NCBI GenBank assembly: GCA_019426215.1 | Contig: CM033392.1 | Location: 41,408,666 to 41,472,665 of the forward strand | DNA length: 64,000 bases | Reading direction: 5' to 3' | From: Buddleja alternifolia | Lineage: Eukaryota > Streptophyta > Magnoliopsida > Lamiales > Scrophulariaceae | In this document: positions 21,435 through 32,554 of the stretch, piece after piece | Layout: each line of letters opens with the position of its first letter | Numbering within the stretch: the stretch's first letter is position 1 | Program-made: the position numbers and the translations under genes | The notes under the pieces: generated by a model | The model's database searches: none | Told to the model about the DNA's origin: nothing | What the model saw: only the letters and a program-made list of their open reading frames with translations

Positions 21435-21893
21435 CATTTATCCTGGTTGGGCTGATATCTTCACGGTACGAAATTGCTTCATTTCAGCCTTATTGTTTAT
21501 ACAATCTAATTTCTGAACTATGACCAACATTAATTTTCTGTCTTAGAGACGTGACGCAGAGTGGATTCAGGCATATGATTTTGACGACGAGAACTATTGG
21601 GACTCACAAGAGGCTACATTTCCCTACCTCGAGATGATTATGATATATGGGTATACAGACGAGCCATGTGTGATCCAAATGGTAAAGTTTCTGCTAAGAG
21701 GTGCCAAAAATTTACAGAAACTTGTGATTTTAACAAAGCAAAGTTTCAAACTCAATCGAGAAAGTTGGTTCTTTGGGGGTCCAGTTGAAAGACAAAAATG
21801 TCATTTTACATCGGAGCAACTGATAGAGCTCTCACAGAAGTTCAAAGAGTTTCCTAGAGCCTCCCCCGAAGCAGTAGTATATTTCTCGTGAAA

Positions 21894-21937
21894 CTTCTTG
21901 AATTTTTAATGTGTAATTTTTTTTAATTCTAGACGAA
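21894..21937. other. 3' flank of F-box pseudogene 1
   Basis: Short sequence following the FBD stop codon. The segment gtagtatatttctcgtgaaact around the stop is shared with pseudogene 2 at about 44620-44640. Confidence 0.5.
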
Positions 21938-22115
21938 GGGGATGCCTTGGCCCGACAAACCTGGGTCTATAGTTTTTAATCATTGGGCCATACAGACCCC
22001 ATAAGACTACAAATAAGGAGAGAAAAGTCACAAATTGTGACAGTGTGGAATTGAACACAAGACCTCTCACATAAAAATGAAATCTAATAACACTAGGCTA
22101 ACAAGTCTGGGGTAA
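21938..22115 (-). mobile_element. SINE (tRNA-like), reverse strand
   Basis: On the reverse strand the segment opens with TTGTTAGCCTAGTGTTATT, resembling a polymerase III A box. About 35 bases later comes GAGAGGTCTTGTGTTCAATT, resembling a B box. It ends GGTTTGTCGGGCC...GGCATCCCC. The body and tail match 32345-32545 and the tail alone matches 30471-30535, so it is a dispersed family. The end is not a clear poly(A). Confidence 0.65.
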
Positions 22116-23099
22116 CGTTTGTATTTATTTGGAGTAATTGCATTCTACTCTTAAGAACACGTTCTAATTGTGTTCCATGATCTTCCATTCTATGCATTAG
22201 CAGTTGTAGTTGTATGTTTTGCACATTTTGCCTCTTATCATACAACCTTTTCTTCTACATGTGTTTGAATCCACATATGGTTTACTATAGAACTGAAATT
22301 CTTCGCTATACAATTGTTTACTACTGTGGATATTGTGTTTAAATAATTATAACTACTCCAATCATCTCAATTTTGGCTAGTCATGAACTTAACATAATTT
22401 TAATCAATCATAAATTAATGTGTATATCAAATCACATAAAAACTTAGAAATGTAATTGTACTGATGAAGAGTCATATATGACATTTGATAATGTCCTAAA
22501 CTTATAATTGCCTCTCCATTCCCATGTTTTGGTAGTTGATTATGACTCAGAAATAAAATCCTATTCACTCACAACTTTGTTTTATCCGGTGCGCAAGACC
22601 ATCTATATGAAGACTATGAATTAGTCCATGACATTGCCATAGTACTCAAGCTTTTGAGAGAATAAAATATAACACATCACGAACTCATAGCAAAGAATCG
22701 ATTTAAGATTCTTTTTGATCAAAAAAAAAAGAATCGATTTAAGACTTCTATACAGTGGTGCAAGGTTGATTGTTACAAGAAATTATATATCTAATGGTCC
22801 AAATTGGTATCGTAAAGAAATAATAGAAGGTAGCATAAATAAAAGTATATATTGATAAATCTCAAAAATGTAACTACCAATCACAATTGAGAGTCACCAA
22901 CACGTAATCAAATGAGGCCATAATAAAATTAATAGATTGGAAATTAAGAACAAAAAACTAAAACTCAACTTTCAACTATGGTCCTTGCATGTAGATTGTA
23001 GCCTTTAAGGCCAATCAGAAAAAGATCTCTACATTTGGGCCAATGTTTTCATGGATGCACGTTCATTTGTGTTAGTGCTGAAAATTGAGAAAACTTTTA
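22116..23099. other. Intergenic AT-rich stretch, nothing recognised
   Basis: No gene seen. A duplicated phrase aagaatcgatttaaga occurs at about 22695 and 22729, either side of an A-run. Confidence 0.55.
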
Positions 23100-23106
23100 A
23101 AAGGAT

Positions 23107-24800
23107 CTAGTATAAATCTGGAGATCGTACGTGTCTTGTCGAAGATAAACTGACTAATGTGTGGTCTTTCGATGCACGGATATTTATAAAAATAAACTCA
23201 TGCAATATCGTACTCATATCATATCCGTATTGGATGAATAATTCTATGTAATCTTTAACACTGTCCAATATGAACATATAATCTTTTTTCAGGACTCTAG
23301 CATGGTGGAGAGAAGCTCCCAGATAACGTCCTAAGTCCTTCATGATTGTCAGATTTGCACGCCTACTGATACGCCTAATCTGAGCTCGCTCCACATTACT
23401 CGAGAAGAAGATTTAGATTTATGTAACTTCATCGATTGACCAACATGGCATAGTAAGATTGAAGCGTGTAGCTAATAACATCATTTTGTTGTTTCAATGC
23501 CTCGCCAAAAAGGATCAAATCATATGCAAACATCAAGTGAGAAACTCGGGGACCAGCGCGTGGAGTGGGAACCATGTGCCACATACCCACCCTCATCGCT
23601 TTCGTGATCAAAGATCCCAGCTTTTCTACACAAAAGACAAAGAGATAAGGAGACAGGGGTCCCCTTGCCGGAAGCCTTGTTTTGGACTGAACCAATCCGT
23701 CGCTATACCATTCCAAAGAGGGATAGTTTAGCTGTGGTGGTATATTCCAAAATGAGTGTTATCCACGACAAGGGGAAACGCATTTCACCTAACACTTTTT
23801 CTAAAACTCAAAGTCTATTTTAGCAATAAAGAAGCCTTTTTTTTCCTTTCGAAACCCGTAAGTTATGTATGACTTCCTGGGTAATAATAATATTATCAAT
23901 GGTTTGCTGACCTTTAATAAAGCAGCTTTGGGTTTGACGAATTAACTTATTCATCAAGCCCCTAAGCCTATTAGCCATAGTTTTGGTAATGATTTTGAGA
24001 ATCACGTTACTTAGACTAATTGGATGAAAATTAGTCAAACGTGTAGGGTTACTTTCCTTAGGGATTCAAACAGTCAGAGATTCATTAATACGAGGATCTA
24101 TCTTACCTGTGCTAATTGCTTAGCTAACCGTGTGTGTCACGGCGTCTCTTACCACATCCCAACACTTCTGAAAGAATATCGGTTGAATGGCATCAATCCA
24201 CGGAGATTTGGTGGGATACATCCCCACACAGCCTACTTCACTTCGTCTTTTGTCACCAGGGTCTCCAGCTTGCTAATTTGGTTGTTGTCGAGGCACGGAA
24301 GATCAGAGCTCTCGCTGTAAGTATTTACAAGTGTACCTGCTCCATATAGTTCACGGTAAAAATCAACAACCATATTCCTCAAGTTCAGTTCGTTTGACTC
24401 CCAAGATCTATCATCTCGCCACAACCCACAGATAGGACTTCAATTCTTCTTAGTGGTAACAGAAGTATGAAAAAATCGAGTATTAAGGTCCCCTGACTGA
24501 ATCCATTGCATACAGGATTTCTGTTTCCAAAAAATTTCCTCTTATGTCAGTGTGTCCTAATATTGCGTGGTGAGTTTGGCTTCAAGCTTCTGTACATATC
24601 GGTTAAAGCGTCTTCCTTGAGCCCTCTGAATGCCATTGATCCGAGCAACCAGCTCACTCTTTTTTCAAAAGATATTAGCAAACACTTCCTTATTCCACTT
24701 ATCTGCATTGGCTCTCGTTCTTTGAAGTTGTTCATAAATTCCCTGTCGGCCTCCTTGATCCCACGTGTCTCTAATTAAATTCTAAAACCGACTATCAAGA
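23107..24800 (-). pseudogene. LINE ORF2 reverse transcriptase, degenerate
   Basis: Recognisable segments from right to left: a linker (24735-24547), WESNELNLRNMVVDFYREL (24424-24233), a degraded PIFFQKCWDVVRDAV, then NFHPISLSNVILKIITKTMA and IRQTQSCFIKGQQTIDNIII (24038-23820). LSPYLFVFCVEKLGSLI and HLMFAYDLILFGEA (23716-23429) follow. The last is the catalytic box, normally FADD, here FAYD, so one catalytic Asp is lost. The final part, MKDLGRYLGASLHHARVLKK (23394-23107), is the RT thumb region. Several frame changes are needed to join these. Confidence 0.85.
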
Positions 24801-25208
24801 AACCATACTTCTTATATCCTAAATATGCGAGTATGAGGATCCTGATCCTTTGACGCCAACAAATCCACGAGAAACGGGGAATGATCGTAAGAAATATGTG
24901 GTAAATGTGTCACTGTAGCCTCAGGAAATCCAATCCGTCAGTCACTATTACTAATAGCTCTATCCAACCGTTCTTGCAAGCTTGAGTTTCCCCCCTTTAG
25001 CTCAAGTGTAGAGGGGGGGAGGCGAGAATTTTATATCAATAAACCCCATGTTGTTCATGCATTCTACAAATTTCTGACATTTGCTAGAGTCAATTGATAC
25101 GCCCCCTGATTTTTCTGAAATATGGGTCACCACATTCATATCTCCCGCCAGCATCCACGGCCCACAGATTCCTTTAGACAAATGTTCTATATGAGTCCAG
25201 AGACTGTC

Positions 25209-25877
25209 TCAAAATTCAATTTTTGGACTACCATAGACCTCCGAGAGAACCCAATCCCTATTACCAGTTTGATTGACTATAGGCGTGATACATTGGTCGT
25301 TAGCTTCTATAAATTCTAGAGACACCTCTCCCAAATTCCAGAAGACCCATATACCACCTGAGAAACCCCTTGCATCAACTCTTTCGACTTTATCAAGTCG
25401 ACTCCGTCTTAAGATCACGTCTGAATTGTCCCAGCGGGTTCGAGTTTCCATGAGAACCAGAATGAATGGATTATACATACGAAGGAATTCCATTAGTGTA
25501 GTAACAGAACTAGGGTTACCTGCCCCCCTGCAATTCCAAAAAATTATCTTCGTTAATAAAAATAAGTGGGAGGGGAGAAGATAGACAAGTAATCTATCCT
25601 CAGTCATCTTGGCATCCTCTAGTTGTCGCCTTAAAACCTCACTTAGCGAGTTCGGGTCACCCATCATGTGACTGGGGCCTCCATGTAACTCACATGGATG
25701 TGGATGTATTGTAAGAAAACCTCCATCCATGTAATGTTCACTTCCTATTGCCACATGGTGCTCCTCCAGACCCCTATGCACATTCGAGTTTGATGATAGG
25801 AGCGAGACTGAGCTAGTGTTGTTTCCTGCAGCCTGATCTAGACCTAAATGGGGAGGGGGGAGGTGATCCAACTCCAT
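25209..25877 (-). pseudogene. LINE ORF2 endonuclease (APE-type), N-terminal part
   Basis: The frame contains IIFWNCRGAGNPSSVTTLME (metal-binding Asn region), NPFILVLMETRTRW (catalytic Glu region), SGGIWVFWN and WVLSEVYGSP, the ordered motifs of plant L1 apurinic-type endonuclease. This enzyme nicks target DNA for target-primed reverse transcription. It breaks at 25209, after which only scattered fragments lead to the RT. Confidence 0.85.
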
Positions 25878-25964
25878 AGTAGGTCAGGTAACGTGCTGTG
25901 TGTTTTGTGTAAGGATAGTTGTATTATTTATGAGGTTATTAGTGATCGAATTCTGATGAATAGA

Positions 25965-27379
25965 CTATGTTTTACCTTTGGCTATTGGCAGAACTTGGTT
26001 CAGGTTAACCTCTAGGTTAGGGTTCTTATTTTCTTTACCATGTATCACTGTGGCTGACTCGGGGTTGGTCTTCATGTTGTGAGTTTTGCCCTTTGATTTA
26101 GTTCTGCTCGTTGATCCCGTATGTTGAATCGAAATGGCTCCATCTCCCTCATCATCCTCATCAATCAATAATGTGAAGCCTGATCCGCCGTTGTTCATCG
26201 CTACTTTGTTACCTTGATTGCTCGTAGCCCGAGTTGTATTTGCACAGTTGGTTGTCTCGTTTTGCGAACCATTGCCCCCCTTATCCTTTCCCATAAAAGT
26301 CAAGTTAGAGGTACCCATCTTACCCTACATGTCCACCCTTTGTCCCGTAGCCCGAGTCTGTCTCCTTTGTCGTGACGGTGCTAACATCCACGGTCCATAA
26401 GTCATATCTGCATGAGTGTTGCTAATGTTAGATGGAGCATTCGTCTCCATGTTAACTTGTGTCTCGTTGTTTGGCTCTTGTCCTTTACCACATGTCTCTT
26501 ATCGGTGTCCATATGCACCACATCCGAAGCACACAAGGTGCAGCCCCTCATATTCAACCGCCTGAGGTCGACCATTAATATACACAAACAGAAGAAGAGG
26601 TTTAGACATATCAATTTCAATACCTATACAGCCAAATTTCCCACGGATCGAGTGTTCCGTATTCTTGTCAATCTTAACTACCTTGCGAATTAATGACCTG
26701 AGCTTGTAGAGAACATCCAGAAGAAACAACTCAATAAGGAGATTCAAAAAATGAACCCATGCCATCGTTGATGAAATCTAGACATTTTTCGATTGAAAAT
26801 CCGGTTGCCACTTTCTCACAGTTAGTAATGCCCCATTACAATCCACGGTTCCCCCATTAGCACTTTCTCGTAATCATCGTTACAGTAAAATCGGAGCATG
26901 TAGAATTCGTTGCCCAAATCCACAGGATCCAACTCGTATTTTAATTGACACAAGATTTTCATCCGATGTTTCAACGTCGTGAAGCACACTTTCCGAACTA
27001 GGACCTTTACCACCAATGCACGCATATACGGGATGGAGTATTGCTGCCATTCCTCTTCTGGAACATTCAAGTTTGGCCATGGTAGCTCCTTTTCCTTCTC
27101 CGCTGCGACCACTGATGGAACAACTAGGTCAGGAATAGGGTTTTCTTTTTCGATTTCATCTTTACCATAATAGTATGGTCGCTGTGGCATAACCGTGGTC
27201 CATGAGTCCTTGATTCGGCCAGATTTCCATGGATTTGTAGTTTTTGCAGATTTGTCGTCCTCGTTCATCCCCATTACGCCATCTTCCTCATTCATCAGAG
27301 TTGATGCCTCGTAGTCACGTTCATCCCCCAAGAATTTACGTTTGAACTTCTTTATGGACCATTCATCAACTGCCACCAC
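25965..27379 (-). pseudogene. LINE ORF1 (DUF4283-like domain and CCHC knuckle), broken
   Basis: The first frame (27379-26822) has a leader and then ALVVKVLVRKVCFTTLKHRM and LRFYCNDDYEKVLMGEPWIV, matching the DUF4283-type RNA-binding fold of plant L1 ORF1. After a frame change, 26765-26499 carries RGKFGCIGIEIDMSKPLL and the knuckle start LVCFGCGAYGHR. A low-complexity Asn/Lys-rich tail (26318-25965) ends ORF1. The protein would bind element RNA. The initiator is not clear; the open frame extends slightly upstream of 27379. Confidence 0.75.
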
Positions 27380-27430
27380 CGGCGGTGGCTGGCTGGAAAA
27401 AGCGTCAGATATAGACGTATAGGTTTAGGG

Positions 27431-28509
27431 TTTATCTGTCGTCGTTGCGAGAAACTCGGAGCAGAGGGTTTTTCTTTTGTTTGGGATTATGCAAATCCTA
27501 AAAAATTTAATTTTCGCCATAATTCAATCATTTCACTGTATCTTTGATCGCTGAACGTGAGTCGATCCTGGGTGACGAGCTAGGTATGGGATGCATCGCC
27601 CATTGCGCTAGCAATGCTTTGTATTTTCTTCTCTATTTCAATTATGTGTTAGTTGTGAAGAATTTTGAGATATCTTTTAGCTTAAAAATTTATTCTTTTA
27701 TGCTCTTATATATCTCTACTACCTTATACTAAATGAAATTCGTCATTTGATAACTGAATTTTTAATGAAATTTAAAAAGCAATGAATTAAAAAAAAAACT
27801 AATAAAGTGGACTAATAATCCAAATATTTTCTTCTTCAAATTTTATTTTTTATATTCTCTTATATTATGGAATTCACATCAATATCTAAAACATGTCATA
27901 TGATTAATTTAGAGTGCACTATTATTTCTAATTAAAACAAGTAGAAATGATTTATTGTAGGAAAAGTATGTGTTAATTTAGAAAATTGCTTACCACCATG
28001 TAAAGATATTTATCATTTTCACAAAAATACTAAATAAAATATCCAATAAAAATAAATTAGATACTGCATATGAACCAATGAACAAAACAACTCATTTATT
28101 AGTGTAAACGGAGAATATTATGTTGTAGGAGAAGAAGGGATAGGGTGGTATATACATTGAACAACATTAATTCTTCCGTTAATAAGGTCTAGTTATGTTA
28201 ATTTTTTATTTAGTATTATTAAGTTATTCACTTAATGAACCTCACTCTTTTTTCTATCATAATATTCACATAAGGATATTTTAGACACTAGAAATATGTT
28301 AAGAAATGTAAATGATCTCCTAACATTCACACTTTTATAATAGTATATATATATAGATATAGATAATATAGTAAAATATAATATAATAATAATCTAATAT
28401 AATAGATATCCTAAAGAGGGTTCGTATTGGACATTAAAGTATACTTGTGTTTATAAAAATACTTAGTGGTGGGACAAAGCATTAGGAGAGTGAAACTACT
28501 AACTATTAA
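27431..28509. other. AT-rich intergenic DNA with fragments of a local repeat family
   Basis: No gene seen. The phrase near 28310-28345 (gtaaatgatctcctaacatt then cacacttttataatag) resembles the end of the inverted-repeat element at 30940-31911. The phrase tatatacattgaacaac near 28152 recurs at 31597 and beyond, so this is a diverged relative. Confidence 0.5.
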
Positions 28510-28628
28510 GAGGGTGTTTGGCTAAACTTATAAGCTCCTTAAAGCATTTTACAAGATGTTGAAAAATGTTTGCATAAATTTTCATAGGAAGATTTTATAA
28601 ACTCCTAAAATAAGATGTTAGGAATATA

Positions 28629-30470
28629 TAAGATCGCTAAAAATAAGTTGGAATTTCTCAATTTATTTCTTGAGATACCACCTTATTTTTGAAGTGGTAG
28701 GAAATTACACACACAACTCACACACTGTATACTTTTTCATATAGTAGAAAATTACACACACAACTCACACACTGTATACTTTTTCACACACTACATATAT
28801 TTTCACACATGCGACACACGTTTTACATACACTACACATATTTTCACACACAACACATATTTTATACACACTATACATAATTTCACACACACGACACACG
28901 TTTTACACACACGACACATATTTTACACACACGACACAAGTTTTACACACAATGCACACATTTTCACACAAAACATATATTTCCATACACTACACATATT
29001 TCCACACACAGTACACATATTTTCACACACACGACACACGTTTTACAAACACTACACATATTTTCACATACACAACACATGTTTTACATTCACTACACAC
29101 ATTTTACACCCACTATACATAATTTCACACGCACGGAACACGTTTTACACAACTACACATATTTTCGCACACACGACACACGTTTTACACACACTACACA
29201 TATTTTCACACACAGGACACACGTTTTATACACACTCTACACATTTCACACATACTACACACATTACACACGGTTTCACACACACGACACATGTTTTACA
29301 CACACGACACAAGTGTGTGAAAATATGTGCAATGTGTGTAAAACTTGTGTCGTGTGTGTGAAATTATGTGTAGTGTGTGTAAAATGTGTGTAGTTGTGTC
29401 GTGTGTGAAATGTGTAGAGTCTGTGTAAAATGTATAGAGTGAGTAAAACGTGTTCCGTGCGTGTGAAATTATGTATATTGGGTGTAAAATGTGTGTAGTG
29501 AATGTAAAACATGTGTTGTGTATGTGAAAATATGTGTAGTGTTTGTAAAACGTGTGTCGTGTGTGTGAAAATATGTGTGATGTGTGTGGAAATATGTGTA
29601 GTGTATGGAAATATATGTTGTGTGTGAAAATGTGTGCATTGTGTGTAAAACTTGTGTCGTGTGTGTAAAATATGTGTCGTGTGTGTAAAACGTGTGTCGT
29701 GTGTGTGAAATTATGTATAGTGTGTGTAAAATATGTGTAGTGTGTGTAAAACATGTGTTGTGTGTGAAAATATGTGTAGTGTATGTAAAACGTGTGTCGC
29801 ATGTGTGAAAATATATGTAGTGTGTGAAAAATGTGTGTAGTGTGTGCAAAACATGTCTTGTGTGTGTGAAAATATGTGCGGTGTGTGAAAAACTTGTGTT
29901 GTGTTTGTGAAATTATGTGTAGTGTGTGTAAATTGTGTGTAGTGTATGTAAAACATGTGTTGTGTGTGTAAAAATATGTGTAGTGTGTGTAAAACGTGTG
30001 TCGTGTGTGTGAAAATATGTGTAGTGTGTGTAAAATATGTGTAGTGTGTAAAATGTGTGTAGTGTGTGTGAAAATATGTGTAAAATGTGTGCAGTGTGTG
30101 TAAAAAATGTGTCGTGTGTATGAAAACATGTGTAAAATGTGTGAAGTGAGTGTAAAATGTATAGTGTGTGTGAAAATATGTGTAGTATGTGTAAAATATG
30201 TGCACTGTGTGTAAAATGTATAGTGTGTGTGAAAATATGTGTAGTATGTGTAAAATATGTGCACTGTGTGTAAAACGTGTGTCGTGTGTGTGAAAATATG
30301 TGTAGTGTGTGTAAAAAGAGTGCAGTGTGTGAAAATGTGTGTTGTGTGTGAAAAAGTATATAGTGTGTGAGTTGTGTGTGTAATTTTCTACTACTTCAAA
30401 AATAAGGTGGTATCTCAAGAAATAAGTTGGGAAATCCCAACTTATTTTTAGAGATCTTATATGATAAGTT
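28629..30470. repeat. Giant inverted repeat of CA/GT minisatellite
   Basis: From 28629 the sequence is on the CA strand (cacacgacacacgttttacac and similar). Near 29311 it switches abruptly to the complementary GT strand (gtgtgtgaaaatatgtgtag), running to about 30395. Unique flanks are also inverted: tttcttgagataccacctta at about 28663 matches the complement of taaggtggtatctcaagaaa at about 30403. The right arm is longer. Reading frames rich in His-Thr-Phe-Tyr are repeat translations. Confidence 0.85.
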
Positions 30471-30573
30471 GGTTAAGGATTATGACTATCAACTCGGATT
30501 TGTCGGGCTATATATTTAGGGTATCCCTCTATATCTTGAATTATGTGTAGTTTGTGTAATATGTGTGTAAATA
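30471..30573 (+). mobile_element. SINE 3'-end fragment, left copy of a direct repeat
   Basis: ggttaaggattatgactatc to ttgtcgggctatatattt matches the tail of the SINE at 32345-32545. The following aatatgtgtgtaa also matches what follows that SINE, so about 100 bp is directly repeated on both sides of 30574-32490. Confidence 0.6.
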
Positions 30574-32344
30574 TTGGCTATTACTAATTTTAATATTTTG
30601 TGATCAAATGTACTTCTCTTTGTCTTTCAACCACAATGTGTACTTTGAAGGTGTTAAAGCTCACACAGAGCTATAAATTTCTGGAGGAGGGAACAACACA
30701 AATTACTGCAACATCAATAAATTCTTCTTTTTTATGGCTAAATCGTGTCCTTTTCTTTTCCTTTTTTCCCCCCGTAAATCATGTCTATGTAGTTTGAAGA
30801 GTCTCAAGTTTCTATTTTCTATGTTTTGATTTATATTAGATTTTTGAACCTTGAAGGGCGTCAGTAATCTAGCTCTTTTAATATAAAAAGTATATCTTAT
30901 ATACTACTCTAATAAATTAGTTATATTATCTATATCTATATCTATTCTAAAAGTATGAATAATTTGGGATGATTTACATTTTTAATTTTTTTGTTAGGAC
31001 CAAAAGAATGTGAAATTAGAGCCACGACTATAAATTAATTTTTCAAATTAATTTATTCATACTCATATCAATAATTTAGTTAAGTACTGAACTACACCAA
31101 ACAAATACATTGGACAAATCAAACATAACAAACTAAACACATCCAATTCCTATCAACAAACAAGTGACAAACAAGATTAAATCTCCCCTGAAGTGTAAAA
31201 AAACAATTATAATTATAATCAATCTTTAACTTTGGAGCACAAAAATGAAACTCAAATCACAAGCTATTGGATATCAAAAGCTTCACTATTTTCTTCTGCA
31301 GATGTCTACATCCGTTCTATCCCTTTTGCCCAACTTTGAGCTTCCGTAGCAACATCAGGCTTGAAAGACAGAGTCAAAACACTATCATCAATAGTAGAAC
31401 TAAAATCACGTTGGACAAGAAAGGAGATATACTAAATTATTTTTGTGTTCTCGTAAGACGAAGGGTACCACTTTAGTTTGCAAATGCAGCAGAATGTGTA
31501 GTTTAAACTACTCAAATGTTAGGAAACCAAAATGAGGGTGAAATGAATATATAGAGAAGAGGTGACTTTTAATATTATTATTAAACTCCACTTAATATAT
31601 ACATTGAACATAGTTGTTAACTACTATTAATTTGAAGTTCATGCACATTATAATTAAAATTATTTTTTTATAGGAGGATAATACTAAATTAATTTCAAAT
31701 ATACACTGAACAATACATTGAACAAAATTATGAAGTATTAATTTCATGTTCATGCACATCTAATTAGTAATAATGATAAATATTTTTTTAATTAGAGGAT
31801 AAAATTAATTTATTACTTTAGGATTATTTTGGTCTTAAAAAAAAGTTAAAAAAATATTAATCATCCCAAATGTAAATCATCTCAAAGTATTCATACTTTT
31901 AGAATAGATATAGAAAATCCCTAGACATACACATTAAACAAACTTGTGAACAATTAATTTCAAGTTCATGCATATTAATTTTATAATAGTAATAATAATT
32001 ACTATTTTATTAGAGGACAACATTCATTTATTACTATAAGGTTATTTTAATTTTAAAAAGTTAACAAATGTAAATCATCTTTTATTGCTATGCAATTTGT
32101 ATTATCGATATGCTTTAATTTGATTAATTTATACTATATTTTTTATGCTATGTAGTGTAATTTAATATACAGTTAAACATACAATATATAATTATAATTA
32201 CTTATCTTTTATAAATTTTTGTAGTTTCGATCTTATAGTCTATAGAAATTTAGCACAAGCAAGCTTTTGAAGTTTTGGATTAACTCTCCTAGTCTAAGTT
32301 CGACTTTGTTTAAGTCTCAAGCACCTTTGCCCAAAGAGAATAAA
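30574..32344. other. Sequence inserted within the minisatellite element; no intact gene
   Basis: Bounded by the direct repeat. The part 31590-32070 holds three or four diverged units with tacattgaacaa and aatttcaagttcatgcaca. A reverse-strand scrap near 31280-31350 (KPDVATEAQSWAKGI) could be exon-derived but is unassigned. Confidence 0.5.
30940..31911. mobile_element. Inverted-repeat element (MITE-like), about 970 bp
   Basis: The left end (about 30940) reads TATCTATTCTAAAAGTATGA, then ata.TTTG.GATGATTTACATTT. The right end, inverted, repeats this with two or three changes over about 45 bp. Internal words near both ends also pair (ttaggacc and ggtctta). No transposase is seen. The superfamily and target duplication are unclear because the flank is tatatc microsatellite. 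Confidence 0.6.
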
Positions 32345-32545
32345 CCCACCTACTACTTTATGTGAGAGGTCCTGTGTTTGAATATAGACTGTCACAAGGT
32401 GTGGTTCTCCCTTCCTTTATGGAGCTAGATACAATCTTTATGGTTAAGAATTATGACTATCAACCCGGGTTTGTCAGTCTTTATGGTTAAGGCTTATGAC
32501 TATCAACCCGGGTTTGTCGGGCTAGATATTTAAGATATCCCCCAA
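32345..32545 (+). mobile_element. SINE (tRNA-like), with internal 48-bp duplication
   Basis: The B-box-like phrase gagaggtcctgtgtttgaat (about 32365) and the body gactgtcacaaggtgtgg match the reverse-strand SINE at 21938-22115. The phrase gattatgactatcaacccggg-like is present twice in tandem near 32445 and 32493. The A box is not clear, so the 5' end may be lost. Confidence 0.6.
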
Positions 32546-32554
32546 TATCTTGAA

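Larger units (their letters stand above)
17197..21893 (+). pseudogene. F-box/LRR (FBD-type) gene fragment 1, split by a copia element
   Basis: An exon begins after a splice acceptor (ctcag at about 17192-17196) and encodes VLTIWNFKNVPCPSFGWKNL and then LTKWHHPGLSLLFRNS, the LRR-to-FBD region typical of plant F-box/LRR proteins. The exon is cut at 17350 by the copia insertion and resumes after 21439 (YPGWADIF), ending at a donor near 21466. The next exon (acceptor just before 21547) encodes the FBD domain: TFPYLEMIMIYGYTDEP, VKFLLRGAKNLQKLVI and a stop at about 21891-21893. The upstream F-box and most LRRs are not in the window. Such proteins act as substrate receptors of SCF ubiquitin ligases; this copy cannot be complete. 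Confidence 0.75.
23100..27430 (-). mobile_element. L1-type LINE, reverse strand, decayed and 3'-truncated
   Basis: From right to left: ORF1 with a DUF4283-like domain and CCHC knuckle, then ORF2 with endonuclease and reverse transcriptase. The copy stops in the RT thumb region near 23107; the RNase H/zinc-finger tail usually found in plant L1 ORF2 is not seen, and no poly(A) tail or target duplication could be recognised. All frames are broken by stops and shifts, so it is an old copy. Confidence 0.85.

Noticed and set aside
25209..25584. Forward-strand frames opposite the LINE endonuclease
   Set aside because: They are shadows of the reverse-strand LINE coding sequence without any recognisable motif.
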